64,000 nt of DNA from Lewinellaceae bacterium (GCA_016712415.1 JADJRC010000009.1:45001-109000), one strand, 5' to 3'; numbered from the stretch's first letter, positions 10,624 to 19,586 are shown. A program made the numbers and translations. The notes: generated from the sequence alone by a model not told the origin.

Positions 10624-10631
10624 TATTTTTG
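10624..10631 (+). promoter_or_regulatory. Candidate -7 box (TATTTTTG) for mtaB
   Basis: The sequence fits TAnnTTTG and lies 90 bp before the mtaB ATG, just outside the palindrome. No clear -33 TTTG was found. Confidence 0.35.
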
Positions 10632-10720
10632 CGACCCTTTGTTCGCTATGCCGACACGGCGGTTAAGATCAACCACCAGCCGGCGTGTATCGATGGGAGC
10701 AATGCAATAACCGGAATAAA

Positions 10721-12076
10721 ATGGCCACACCGCGCACTGTCGCTTTTCACACCCTCGGCTGCAAACTGAATTATTCGGAGACCTCCGCCCTGGCGCGGCT
10801 CTTCGAGGGCAGCGGCTACCTGCCGGTGAAATTTGACGACGGCGCCGACATCTATGTGCTCAACACTTGTTCTGTTACGGAACAGGCCGATAAAGAGTGC
10901 AAAAAGATCGTCCGGCAGGCGCTGCGTCGCCATCCCGGCGCATTCGTGGTGGTGACGGGCTGCTACGCCCAGTTGAAGCCGCACGACATCGCCGAAATTC
11001 CCGGCGTAGACCTGGTACTGGGCGCGGGTGAAAAATTCCGTATCCTCGATTACGTCGACGACTTGTCGAAGGCACAAGGCAAAGGCATGGTGCATGCCGG
11101 CGAAGTGCGCGATGTGAATACCTTTTCCGCCTCGTTTTCCTTTGGCGACCGCACGCGCTCTTTTCTGAAGGTACAGGACGGCTGTGATTACAAATGTTCG
11201 TTTTGCACCATTCCCATGGCGCGCGGCGCCAGCCGTTCCGATACAGTGGAAAACGTCGTGGCCAATGCCCGGCAGATCGCCGCCATGGGCACCCGGGAAA
11301 TCGTACTGACAGGCGTCAACCTCGGCGACTTTGGCAACGGGACGGCCGTGATCGAGGGCATGAAACCCAAAAAAGAGGCGCTGTTCATCGACCTTATCCG
11401 GGCGCTGGATGAAGTCGATGCATTGGCCCGTTTCCGCATCAGCAGCATCGAGCCCAATCTGCTGACCGACGAGGTCATCGCTTTTGTAGCCGAAAGCAGG
11501 CGTTTTATGCCGCATTTTCACGTGCCGTTGCAGTCGGGCAACGACAAGCAGTTGCGCGACATGCGCCGCCGCTACCGCCGCGACCTGTATGCCGAACGGG
11601 TGTCGACGATCAAACGCCTGATGCCGCATGCCTGTATCGGTTGCGACGTTATCGTCGGTTTTCCTGGCGAAACGGAGGCAGATTTTCTGGATACCTATCG
11701 TTTTCTGCAGGACCTCGACGTGTCGTACCTGCACGTGTTCACCTACTCGGAACGCGCCAATACCCCCGCAGCAGATATGCAAGGCGTGGTGGCGCAGGAA
11801 GAGCGCAAACGCCGCAACCATGCCCTGCGCGGGTTGTCGGAAATGAAGCGCCGCGCTTTTTACGCCGCGCACACCGGATCGACGCGCCCCGTATTGTTGG
11901 AACAACACAAAAACCCGGCCCTGATGAGCGGGTTTACCGACAATTATGTAAAGGTGGAAATGCCTTTTGAGGCCGGCATGGTCAACACCATTGCGCCGGT
12001 TTTATTGGGCAACCTGACCGCCGACGGGGAGGCCTGTGTTGCGGAGGTTTTGACGCGTCACCCGGTTCTTTTCTGA
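10721..12076 (+). CDS. mtaB: tRNA (N6-threonylcarbamoyladenosine-37) methylthiotransferase MtaB
   Basis: A radical SAM enzyme that adds a methylthio group to t6A37 of tRNAs. The N-terminal domain has the three cluster cysteines in HTLGCKLNYSE, NTCSVTEQADK and TGCYAQ. The radical SAM motif C-x3-C-x2-C is in DGCDYKCSFCTIP, and a TRAM-like C-terminal domain follows. Length is 451 aa from ATG 10721 (MATPRTVAFHTLGCK), the usual family start; an upstream in-frame ATG adds a non-conserved tail. The HTLGCKLN start distinguishes MtaB from MiaB and RimO. It converges on folB, only 2 bp apart. Confidence 0.93.
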   Translation: MATPRTVAFHTLGCKLNYSETSALARLFEGSGYLPVKFDDGADIYVLNTCSVTEQADKECKKIVRQALRRHPGAFVVVTGCYAQLKPHDIAEIPGVDLVLGAGEKFRILDYVDDLSKAQGKGMVHAGEVRDVNTFSASFSFGDRTRSFLKVQDGCDYKCSFCTIPMARGASRSDTVENVVANARQIAAMGTREIVLTGVNLGDFGNGTAVIEGMKPKKEALFIDLIRALDEVDALARFRISSIEPNLLTDEVIAFVAESRRFMPHFHVPLQSGNDKQLRDMRRRYRRDLYAERVSTIKRLMPHACIGCDVIVGFPGETEADFLDTYRFLQDLDVSYLHVFTYSERANTPAADMQGVVAQEERKRRNHALRGLSEMKRRAFYAAHTGSTRPVLLEQHKNPALMSGFTDNYVKVEMPFEAGMVNTIAPVLLGNLTADGEACVAEVLTRHPVLF

Positions 12077-12078
12077 TT

Positions 12079-12621
12079 TCAGGGCTTGCGCAAGTCAGTT
12101 GACTGCACATCTCCCACATAAAATTTGAGGCAGGCATCGCACAGGCATTTGCCGTTGAATTGCCGCATGAGGGTTTCCTTGGTGGCAGGATGCAGGTTGG
12201 GGAAGCGCAGCCAGCAATCGGAGTCATAGTTGATGAACTTCTTTTTGCAGCGGGGGCATTCGTTGATGAAATCGTGTTCTTCCTGCACCCATGCTGCCTG
12301 CACACGCCCGCCCAGCGGCGGGTTAAGTTTGCTGATCCGCACCCGCAGCGCCTGCATTTCGGAAAACTGGAACTTCATTTTTTTCACGATCGACGCGACC
12401 ACCGTTTCGATCAGTTTGCGCGGCTGCTCCATCTCCATCCGGCAAATCTGGTAGATCGTTTCGTAATTCATCGTCAGTTCCACCTTGTCGTCCTTGACCG
12501 CTTTTTCGGTGTTAGTATTGACGACCACATCGACCACATATTCGCAGCCGAGCGTTTGTTCGCCTTCGTACACGCCGTGGTAGGCGTGAAACCGCATTCC
12601 TTCGAGTGATATCAGAGCCAT
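12079..12621 (-). CDS. folB: Dihydroneopterin aldolase (FolB) fused to a Cys-rich CWC-like domain
   Basis: Residues 1-118 form a FolB domain (GMRFHAYHGVYEGEQTLG, then NYETIYQICRMEM and SKLNPPLGG) that makes 6-hydroxymethyl-dihydropterin in folate synthesis. The catalytic Glu/Lys pattern seems kept (YEGEQ, SKLNPP). Residues ~122-180 add CPRCKKKFINYDSDCW ... KCLCDACLKFY, a zinc-ribbon-like segment resembling the Cys-rich CWC family with CWL in place of CWC. That domain is usually a separate small protein, so the fusion is unusual. Start ATG at 12621; the longer upstream frame lacks similarity. A small lipoprotein gene lies 11 bp upstream on the same strand. Confidence 0.85.
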   Translation of the reverse strand: MALISLEGMRFHAYHGVYEGEQTLGCEYVVDVVVNTNTEKAVKDDKVELTMNYETIYQICRMEMEQPRKLIETVVASIVKKMKFQFSEMQALRVRISKLNPPLGGRVQAAWVQEEHDFINECPRCKKKFINYDSDCWLRFPNLHPATKETLMRQFNGKCLCDACLKFYVGDVQSTDLRKP

Positions 12622-12632
12622 GAGCGCAATAT

Positions 12633-12992
12633 TTATTCGCCGAGCATTTCCTGCAACAGATCGCCCTGTTTGGACAGTGCCTGGCATTTTTCGATGTCAA
12701 GCGACAGTTTTACCGAGTCGAGTTCCGCCGATTTCAACTTGCCAAACCGGGCAATGATGGTTGCCGTACAGGTCTTTGTTTTTTCGTATTCATCCTGGAT
12801 CAACCGGAGGTTTTCCTGGAAAGCGCCGGTACTGTCCGGGGTGTTTGCCAGCGATTCCGCTTTTTGGTTCATTTCGACCAGCTTGCCAGCGCACTCGCAA
12901 TAGGCAGTGGCTATTTTGTCGTAGCGGGAGGCTTCCTGTCGGCCGCAGCCAAAGAAAAGCAGTGGAAGGAGTAGGGTGAAAAACGGACGCAT
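12633..12992 (-). CDS. Small lipoprotein of unknown function
   Basis: A 119-aa protein with a lipoprotein signal (FFTLLLPLLFFGC; the Cys is residue 16), followed by a mostly helical, charged region with conserved-looking cysteines (YCECAGK, KTCTATI). I do not recognise the family. It probably shares a transcript with folB downstream. Confidence 0.75.
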   Translation of the reverse strand: MRPFFTLLLPLLFFGCGRQEASRYDKIATAYCECAGKLVEMNQKAESLANTPDSTGAFQENLRLIQDEYEKTKTCTATIIARFGKLKSAELDSVKLSLDIEKCQALSKQGDLLQEMLGE

Positions 12993-13047
12993 AACATGTG
13001 GTTTGCCTGCAAAGAACTTAAAAAAACGGCATAATTGTCAGGATCAG

Positions 13048-13134
13048 AATTTTCAGAATTACCATAATTTTCAGAATTACGACAACCAACCCAATGACGA
13101 TAATGACGAATGACGATAATGACGAAATGACGAT
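13048..13134. repeat. Short tandem repeats abutting the MATE stop codon
   Basis: AATTTTCAGAATTAC occurs twice with an 18-bp period (13048, 13066). It is followed by five AATGACG units in alternating 9- and 7-8-bp steps (13093-13134). The array ends 1 bp before the stop codon of the gene on the minus strand. Confidence 0.9.
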
Positions 13135-13135
13135 C

Positions 13136-14551
13136 CTACACCTTCACCAATTTCCACTTTCCTTTTTTAAACACCCATATCGCTGCCAGGGCCATGCCTG
13201 ATTCTGCGATGACGATGGCCCAGTAAACGCCTGTTTGTCCCCAGCCCAGGTGCAAGGCAAGCAGCGCCGCGAGCGGGGTTTCCACCAGCCAGAAGAAAAT
13301 AAAGTTCAATACGGTGGGCGTGCGCGTGTCGCCTGCGCCGTTGATGGCTTGCGACAGGATCATACCCCAGCCGTAGAAAACGTAACCGCCCGCCAAAATG
13401 CGCAGGGCCAGCGACCCCGACTCCACCACAGCAGGTTCCTGGGTGAAAAGTTTTATCAAAAACGGCGCGGTAATCACACAAAACATGCCCACAAACGCCA
13501 AAAAGATCATGTTGAAAAAACCTGCCCGCCAGGCGGATTTTTCAGCCCGGTCGGCATGCCCGGCGCCGAGATTTTGACCCACAAGCGTGGCTGCCGCGTT
13601 CGACATCCCCCATGCGGGCAAAAGGGCAAAGATCACGATGCGAATGGCGATGGTATAACCCGCCGTCACTTCCTTGCTGATTTGTCCCAGGATGTAAATC
13701 ATGAAAATCCAGCTGGCCGAAGCGATGAGATACTGCCCTGTGCTGCCTGCGGCGAGCCGGAGCAGGCGCCCGATCGTATCCAGTTGGGGTTTAAGGTATT
13801 GCAGATGGATTTTTACAATTTTCCCGACCCGGAACAGGTGCCACAATTGGTAACAAACGCCCAATGACCGGCCAATTGTCGTGGCCACGCCTGCCCCCAG
13901 CAGTCCCAGTTCCGGGAAAGGCCCGATACCGAAAATGAACAGGGGATCAAGAACAATATTCACGCCGTTGGCGATCCAGAGCGCACGCATGGCCGTACTG
14001 GCGTCGCCGGCGCCCCTGAAGATGCCGTTGAGCATCCAAAGCAGGAGGATCGGCAGGTTCGCCGTGAGCATCAGCCTGGTAAAGGAGCTGCCGTTTTCCG
14101 CGACACTTTGGTCGCGGGCCATCAGGCGCAGGATGTCATCTGCATAAAAGTAGCCCGGTATAGCGATAATGACGGAAAGGATCACGGCGATCAAAATCAC
14201 CTGGGCGCCTGCCTTGGCTGCCGCTTCGCGGTTGCCTTCGCCCACACGCCGGGCCACCATTGCAGTTGCGGCGGCGCTCAGCCCGATGGCGACGGAATAT
14301 ACCAGCGTCAGCATCGACTCCGTCAGGCCGACGGTAGCCACGGCTTCTGTACTGATTTTGGCTACAAAAAAAGCATCCACGACCGCAAAAAGCGATTCCA
14401 TGGCCATCTCGAGGATCATCGGAATGGAAAGCAGCACGATGGCGCGGTCGATACTGCCGGTAGTAAACACCTGCTCGTCGCCGCGAACAGCCTGGCGTAT
14501 TACCCTGCCGATGCGCTGGAGCCGGGTTTCGAGTGTTTTTGTTTCAGTCAT
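13136..14551 (-). CDS. MATE family efflux transporter
   Basis: A 471-aa inner-membrane protein with about 12 hydrophobic segments and the two-fold repeat typical of MATE exporters. Family-like motifs include AIVLLSIPMILEMAMESLF near residues 30-50, the second-half start NAAATLVGQNLGAGHADRAE near 295-315, and QAINGAGDTRTP near 400. These proteins export cationic compounds in exchange for H+ or Na+; the substrate here is unknown. The gene is not in an evident operon. Its 3' end touches a short tandem repeat array. Confidence 0.93.
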   Translation of the reverse strand: MTETKTLETRLQRIGRVIRQAVRGDEQVFTTGSIDRAIVLLSIPMILEMAMESLFAVVDAFFVAKISTEAVATVGLTESMLTLVYSVAIGLSAAATAMVARRVGEGNREAAAKAGAQVILIAVILSVIIAIPGYFYADDILRLMARDQSVAENGSSFTRLMLTANLPILLLWMLNGIFRGAGDASTAMRALWIANGVNIVLDPLFIFGIGPFPELGLLGAGVATTIGRSLGVCYQLWHLFRVGKIVKIHLQYLKPQLDTIGRLLRLAAGSTGQYLIASASWIFMIYILGQISKEVTAGYTIAIRIVIFALLPAWGMSNAAATLVGQNLGAGHADRAEKSAWRAGFFNMIFLAFVGMFCVITAPFLIKLFTQEPAVVESGSLALRILAGGYVFYGWGMILSQAINGAGDTRTPTVLNFIFFWLVETPLAALLALHLGWGQTGVYWAIVIAESGMALAAIWVFKKGKWKLVKV

Positions 14552-14814
14552 AGAGGGAGGTAGGAATCGCAGTGTGCCGCAAAGATAATGCTATGCAACA
14601 AAATGTTTGAAAAAATAACAACCTTCCTGACGGTATTGAGTACTGGTCAGCTGCCGGAATGTCGACGGTATCAGGGAAACCGCCCAAAACCCGGGTTTCA
14701 CCTTGTTAGTTCCCAACCTTACCTTCGCTTTTTTGTTTTCCTAAAAATGTACCCCGGAATACCATTTTGACAAATTACAACTGGAGAACTACCGCCGAAC
14801 ACAGGCATTACATC
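14552..14814. other. Intergenic region upstream of the repeat array
   Basis: No gene or RNA is evident. Around 14747-14768 a degenerate version of the palindromic repeat occurs (TGTACCCCGGAATACCATTT), compared with the units at 14880-15046. Confidence 0.5.
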
Positions 14815-14881
14815 TGTACAACGGATTTCCAAATCCGCTAAAACGTCGCGCGAGGCGCCGGACTTGGAAGTCCGGCGTACA
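14815..14881 (+). repeat. REP-like double palindrome, copy C
   Basis: The arrangement matches 8574-8639: TGTACAACGGATTTCCAAAT first, then a spacer, then GGCGCCGGACTTGGAAGTCC and GGCGTAC. The first palindrome has a TTT/AAA core instead of CTT/AAG. Compensating changes on both arms keep the hairpin. Confidence 0.85.
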
Positions 14882-15046
14882 AGTCTCAGTGTTGTTTTGC
14901 CGGAATGCCATTCCGGCGTACAAGTCTCAGTGTTGTTTTGCCGGAATGCCATTCCGGCGTACAAGTCTCGGTGTTGTTTTGCCGGAATGCCATTCCGGCG
15001 TACAAGTCTCAGTATTATTTTGCCGGAATGTCATTCCGGCGTACAA
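14880..15046 (+). repeat. Four tandem copies of a 41-bp palindrome-containing unit
   Basis: Units start at about 14881, 14922, 14963 and 15004. Each reads AAGTCTCAGTGTTGTTTT followed by the palindrome GCCGGAATGCCATTCCGGC and GTAC. Units differ at a few bases only. The array continues directly from the REP-like pair, shares its CCGGCGTACA ending, and stops about 12 bp before the mqnC start. Confidence 0.95.
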
Positions 15047-15061
15047 AGTGTACCACCAATG

Positions 15062-16204
15062 ATGAACATTTCCGAACTCCTCCACCGCGCCCTGCGCCTC
15101 GAATGGCTCTCCCCCGGGGAGGGTGTTTTTTTGTTTGAAAACGCCTCCACCGCCGAGTTGATGCATGTCGGCAATGCTATTAAAAAACATCACGTGCCCG
15201 GCAATACCGTCACCTGGATCATCGACCGCAACTCGAATACAACCAACGTGTGCATTGCCAACTGCAAGTTTTGCAACTTTTACCGTCGACCGGGCCACGA
15301 AGAGTCGTACATCACGACCATAGAGGAGTACAAACAAAAGATCGAAGAAACGTTTCAGTTTGGCGGCGAACAACTGTTGCTGCAAGGGGGGCACCACCCT
15401 GATCTCGGGCTGCGGTTCTACGCCGATCTGTTTCGCCAGTTAAAGGAACTCTATCCGACGCTGAAACTGCACGCGCTCGGTCCGCCGGAAATTGCCCACG
15501 TGGCCAAACTGGAGGGCATGAGCCACTTCGACGTACTGAAAGAACTAAAAGCCGCCGGACTTGATTCACTTCCCGGCGCCGGAGCGGAAATCCTCAGCGA
15601 CCGGGTGCGCCGGCTCATCTCCAAGGGAAAATGCGGCGGACAGGAGTGGCTCGATGTAATGCGCGCAGCACACCAGCTCCGGCTCACCACATCTGCGACG
15701 ATGATGTTTGGCCACATCGAGACGAATCTCGAACGTATGGAGCATTTCGCCGCTATCCGCCAGGTACAAAGCGAAAAACCTGCCGATGCCAAGGGCTTTC
15801 TGGCCTTCATCCCCTGGCCTTTCCAGGATGAAGACACGATCCTGAAAAAACTCAAACGCGCGCGCAACGCCGTCACCGGCGACGAATACGTACGGATGAT
15901 CGCCATGAGCCGCATCATGCTCCCCAACATCGTCAATATCCAGGCCTCCTGGCTCACGGTAGGCAAACAGGTGGCGCAGGTGTGCCTGCACGCGGGCGCC
16001 AACGACTTTGGTAGCATCATGATCGAAGAGAATGTGGTATCGGCTGCCGGTGCGCGTTTTCGCTTTACAGCCGACGGTATTCAACAGGCCATTCGCGAAG
16101 CGGGTTTTGTGCCGCAATTGCGCAATCAACAGTACGAATTCAGGGATTTGCCCGAACATACCGTGCAGCAGGACCTGGATAAGGTATCCATGATTGTAGA
16201 CTGA
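15062..16204 (+). CDS. mqnC: Cyclic dehypoxanthinyl futalosine synthase MqnC
   Basis: A radical SAM enzyme of the futalosine route to menaquinone that cyclises dehypoxanthine futalosine. The cluster motif is CIANCKFCNFYR. Further support comes from LLQGGHHPDLGL, ALGPPEIAH, LPGAGAEILSDRVR and SWLTVGKQVAQ, all typical of MqnC rather than MqnE. The protein has 380 aa from ATG 15062; the adjacent ATG 15059 is equally possible. The longer in-frame extension only translates the 41-bp repeats and is rejected. No other mqn gene is in the window. Confidence 0.92.
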   Translation: MNISELLHRALRLEWLSPGEGVFLFENASTAELMHVGNAIKKHHVPGNTVTWIIDRNSNTTNVCIANCKFCNFYRRPGHEESYITTIEEYKQKIEETFQFGGEQLLLQGGHHPDLGLRFYADLFRQLKELYPTLKLHALGPPEIAHVAKLEGMSHFDVLKELKAAGLDSLPGAGAEILSDRVRRLISKGKCGGQEWLDVMRAAHQLRLTTSATMMFGHIETNLERMEHFAAIRQVQSEKPADAKGFLAFIPWPFQDEDTILKKLKRARNAVTGDEYVRMIAMSRIMLPNIVNIQASWLTVGKQVAQVCLHAGANDFGSIMIEENVVSAAGARFRFTADGIQQAIREAGFVPQLRNQQYEFRDLPEHTVQQDLDKVSMIVD

Positions 16205-16358
16205 CAAGTGTTTTAGTACCTGAATGCAGGTATTTAACCTCGCCACAATCGTTAAATTTTAGTAGTACGTCGTCTATCTGACGATTTCACCACCATATGG
16301 ATGATGATGCCGTCTTGCCGGTAAATTACTTTCGCCTGCAACTAAACATCCCATCTGC

Positions 16359-18725
16359 ATGATACGTACAATCCTTTCCTTCGCGTTCCCGATTATTTTT
16401 GTGGCCGCCTTGTCCGGCCAAACCACCTATTACACGGTCAAGTTTCCCGACGACGAGACCGTTTATGGCTGTGGCGCCGTGCCGGATACCACCTGGCCGG
16501 TGATCACCCAGTACGGCAACTGCAATTTTAATGTGGGCGTTTCGGTGAAAGACCAAAAGTTCTACACCAACGCTACCGGCGGTTGCTACAAGATACTCCG
16601 CACCTGGAAACTCCTTTACTGGTGCGATTACGACCCGAACTGGCCATCGCCATATTACATCTCCAACCCGTCGAGTACCGATATCGGACCTGTGGTCACC
16701 GGCGATATGTACAACCACGGCTATCTGCAATACACGCAGATCATCAAGGTGGTGGACACCGAAGCGCCGTATTTTCTCAATTGCCCGACCGGCCCGGTTA
16801 CCTTCTGCGACCTGACCAACAACGACCCAAGCCAGTACCATTCCGGCTGGACTGATTACTGCGAGGGACCGGTCAACCTGAATATCAAGGTAAAAGATGA
16901 CTGTTCGGGCACCGATATTACGCTCTCTTACCGGCTGGTTCTCGACCTCGACAACAACGGTTCGATGGAAACCCTCATCAGCAGCAGCGCACCCACGGCC
17001 TGGCCCATAGTGACCGGCACCCAGGGTGATACGCTGTCGGCCATGATTGATTTCCCGCCCGGATTCGGCCTGCCCTACGGCTCCCACAAGATAGAATGGA
17101 TTGCCAATGACAAATGCGGCAACGAAGCGATCTGCAAGTTTGAGTTTATCGTAAAAGACTGCAAAGCGCCGACGGTCGTCTGTCACAATGGTTTGAGTAT
17201 CAATATCATGCCTACCGGTATGATTACCATCTGGGATACCGACTTTATTCAATACTACAGCGATAACTGCACGCCGACCAGCCAGATCAAATACGCCATA
17301 CAAAAGGCGGGCGCCGGCACAACCTTTCCGGAGGGCAACCATTCGGTTACCTTCGATTGCAGCGAGCTGGGCAAGCAGTTTGTGGAAATATGGGTAGAAG
17401 ATGCCTACGGCAACGCCGACTTTTGCAAGACCTTCATCGACGTGCAGGACAACGCAGGCGTTTGCCCGCCATCCACGCCGTTTAAAGGCACGGTTGCCAC
17501 CGACAATTCCAAATCGGTGCAAGGCGTAGCGGTCAGCCTGCTTAAGGGCACTCAGCCGGTCGCCACGGCCGAAACCGGCGACGACGGACAGTACGCCTTC
17601 GGCAGCATGACGGCAGGCTGCAACTACAAACTGGTACCGGCCCTGAACCAACTCGATATCGACGGGGTCAACACCCTCGATGCCTTGCTTGTGGCCGGAC
17701 AACTCGACGACATCATTTCCCTGTCATCGCCTTACCAACTGCTCGCTGCCGATGTGGACAAATCCGCGACTGTGACGGATACCGACCTGTCTGATATGAT
17801 AAAAGTCATACTCGGCCTGAAAAGCAGCTTTGCCGGCACGACTTCCTGGCAATTTATTCCGGCGGGTTTTGTATTCCCCGATCCGCTCAACCCGTGGTCG
17901 GTGTCGGCGCCATCCTCGCTGCAATTCTGCCTTACCGGGGACATTGATTTTGATCCGGATTTTGTAGCTGTGAAAACCGGCGATATCAACAGTTCATCGG
18001 TACAGTCGAGCTTATTGCCCGATGCTGTCGATCGCAGCCTGGAAAAAGGGACGGCTACTTTCACCACGGTGGAAAAGAGTTTCAAAGCAGGCGATGTGGT
18101 AAATGTGGATATCACCACCCCTGATCTGGGCAATATCGCTGCCTTCCAGTTCACCCTGGAATATGATCCCACGGTACTGTCGACAGTTAGTCTGGGTCAG
18201 GCGCTGGTCCCGGCCGACTACATGGCCACCCCTCAGGAGGCGCGTGTGACGGCCTGCTGGTACGACGCGGCGATGCTCGACCCGACCGTACAGGCGAAAA
18301 ATGCCAAATTCAAGGCCTTTTCCCTTCAGTTCACCGCACTTCAGGATGGCAAACTGAGTGAAGTTTTGCAGATGACCTCGGCTATTACTCCGGCGCAAGC
18401 CTACAACCGCCAGATGGAAACCCTCGATGCGTTGCTGCAATTCCTGCCGGGCCACCCCGGGAAAAAGAACCCGGAGTTCTTCATCATTCAGCCTAACCCC
18501 GTCGTCGATGCTTTCAGCGCCACCTACTTCCTTCCCGAAGCAGGTCCCGTTACGCTGATCCTGACCGACGCGACCGGACGTATCATGCAGACCATCCAGG
18601 CAAACAAAGAGGCCGGATACCATCAGGCTGACCTGAATCTGGAGAAATCGACGCAACCCGGCATGTTCTTCCTGCACCTCAATGGTCCGGGTGGAACAGA
18701 TGTGCAGCGGGTGATAAAACAGTAA
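16359..18725 (+). CDS. T9SS-secreted protein with HYR-like, cohesin-like and dockerin-like regions
   Basis: A 788-aa secreted protein with signal peptide IRTILSFAFPIIFVAALSGQ. The first ~370 residues contain repeats rich in Cys and Asp resembling HYR/Ig-like modules (KDDCSGTDITLSYR, NDKCGNEAICKFEF). A carboxypeptidase-regulatory-like beta domain (FKGTVATDNSKSVQGVAVS) and dockerin-like calcium motifs (DIDGVNTLDALLVAG, DVDKSATVTDTDLSDM) follow. Next comes a cohesin-like domain (FKAGDVVNVDITTPDLGNI), then a type-A T9SS sorting domain (FFIIQPNPVVDAFSATYF ... KQ). It is likely a cell-surface or matrix protein. The stop codon is directly followed by the CAGTAGG repeats. Confidence 0.87.
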   Translation: MIRTILSFAFPIIFVAALSGQTTYYTVKFPDDETVYGCGAVPDTTWPVITQYGNCNFNVGVSVKDQKFYTNATGGCYKILRTWKLLYWCDYDPNWPSPYYISNPSSTDIGPVVTGDMYNHGYLQYTQIIKVVDTEAPYFLNCPTGPVTFCDLTNNDPSQYHSGWTDYCEGPVNLNIKVKDDCSGTDITLSYRLVLDLDNNGSMETLISSSAPTAWPIVTGTQGDTLSAMIDFPPGFGLPYGSHKIEWIANDKCGNEAICKFEFIVKDCKAPTVVCHNGLSINIMPTGMITIWDTDFIQYYSDNCTPTSQIKYAIQKAGAGTTFPEGNHSVTFDCSELGKQFVEIWVEDAYGNADFCKTFIDVQDNAGVCPPSTPFKGTVATDNSKSVQGVAVSLLKGTQPVATAETGDDGQYAFGSMTAGCNYKLVPALNQLDIDGVNTLDALLVAGQLDDIISLSSPYQLLAADVDKSATVTDTDLSDMIKVILGLKSSFAGTTSWQFIPAGFVFPDPLNPWSVSAPSSLQFCLTGDIDFDPDFVAVKTGDINSSSVQSSLLPDAVDRSLEKGTATFTTVEKSFKAGDVVNVDITTPDLGNIAAFQFTLEYDPTVLSTVSLGQALVPADYMATPQEARVTACWYDAAMLDPTVQAKNAKFKAFSLQFTALQDGKLSEVLQMTSAITPAQAYNRQMETLDALLQFLPGHPGKKNPEFFIIQPNPVVDAFSATYFLPEAGPVTLILTDATGRIMQTIQANKEAGYHQADLNLEKSTQPGMFFLHLNGPGGTDVQRVIKQ

Positions 18726-18852
18726 AACAGTAGGCAGTGGCAGTAGGCAGTAGGCAGTGGCAGTAGGCAGTGGCAGTAGGCAGTGGCAGTAGGCAGTGGC
18801 AGTAGGCAGTGGCAGTAGGCAGTGGCAGTAGGCAGTGGCAGTAGGCAGTGGC
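18726..18852. repeat. Tandem CAGTGGCAGTAGG array
   Basis: About nine 13-bp units (CAGTGGCAGTAGG), with one shortened unit near 18750, begin immediately after the TAA of the T9SS gene. The first bases AACAGTAGGCAGT also directly follow the stop codon of the alr part at 61617 on the other strand. Confidence 0.95.
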
Positions 18853-18915
18853 GGTTTTATTAGCAGCTTGCCTAAAGTTTGGAGTGAAGCCTGATTGCAC
18901 AAATGCTTTCTGTTT

Positions 18916-18970
18916 ACGGGGCGAATGATTTTAGAGTCTGATTATCAGATTTTTAAATCATTCGCCCCGT
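18916..18970. repeat. Perfect 16-bp inverted repeat with 23-nt loop
   Basis: ACGGGGCGAATGATTT at 18916-18931 pairs exactly with 18955-18970. The loop itself holds TCTGATTATCAGA. There is no strong T-tract after it, so it is either a cruciform or a structured 3' end between the convergent T9SS and acetyltransferase genes. Confidence 0.85.
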
Positions 18971-19006
18971 ATCTTTTATGCCAACTGCATACTGCCAACC
19001 GGATGC

Positions 19007-19456
19007 TCAAAAAAACATTTTCACATTCCACCATCCCGTCTCGATGATGGCGTCGTTTTTACGGTAAAAATTGAGGGCCGGTTCGTTCCAGTCGAGCACC
19101 TGCCATTTGACCAGTCGGCAGCCGCGATTCCGTCCTTCGGCGATAAATGCGTCGAACAGGAGTTGTCCGATGCCGTACCTGCGGTGCGTTTCGGTGACCA
19201 GAAAATCGTCGAGGTAGAGCATCTTGCCTTTCCAGGACGAATAGGCCATGTAGAAGAGCGTCATACCGACCACGGCGCCGTCCATTTCGGCAACGTGGCT
19301 CTCGAATAATCCGTCGCGAAAATCGCGGAGGTACTCGTCTACGGTAGTCAGGACGGCTTCCGGCTCTTTTTCATAAACAGCCAGTTCGAACATCAGGGCG
19401 TGAATGGCGGGAATGTCTGCTGCTGTTGCCGGGCGAATAGTTATGGAAGCTTGCAT
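19007..19456 (-). CDS. GNAT acetyltransferase, diamine acetyltransferase-like
   Basis: A 149-aa GNAT-fold enzyme. The acetyl-CoA site is RRYGIGQLLFDAF near residues 90-105, and YSSWKGKMLYLDDFLV and WNEPALNFYRKNDA match the spermidine/thialysine N-acetyltransferase (SSAT-like) branch. It probably acetylates a small amine in the cytoplasm. Start ATG 19456. It is divergent from the ABC exporter gene. Confidence 0.85.
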   Translation of the reverse strand: MQASITIRPATAADIPAIHALMFELAVYEKEPEAVLTTVDEYLRDFRDGLFESHVAEMDGAVVGMTLFYMAYSSWKGKMLYLDDFLVTETHRRYGIGQLLFDAFIAEGRNRGCRLVKWQVLDWNEPALNFYRKNDAIIETGWWNVKMFF

Positions 19457-19517
19457 GTTTATAGCGTGATATGTTGAGATAGTCGTTTAAATGCGGGTTA
19501 TTCAGGGGGACGGATCG

Positions 19518-19525
19518 TATTTTTG
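19518..19525 (+). promoter_or_regulatory. Candidate -7 box (TATTTTTG) for the ABC exporter
   Basis: TATTTTTG lies 62 bp upstream of the ATG at 19587. No matching -33 box was found at the expected distance. Confidence 0.35.
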
Positions 19526-19586
19526 TGCCGGAAATGGAACTGTTCTGTGTTCAGGCTGTTTTCAGGGTTTCTTTCCACGGTCACAT

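Noticed and set aside
14880..15046. Possible CRISPR array
   Set aside because: The units are continuous 41-bp copies without distinct spacers, contain a short-loop palindrome, and no cas genes are present.
14864..15061. N-terminal extension of MqnC rich in CHSGVQ-type repeats
   Set aside because: It only translates the 41-bp non-coding repeats; the family start is at MNISELLHRAL.
18726..18852. Possible CRISPR array or coding repeat
   Set aside because: The unit is only 13 bp with no spacers, and the open frame through it on the minus strand is low-complexity and overlaps a real gene.
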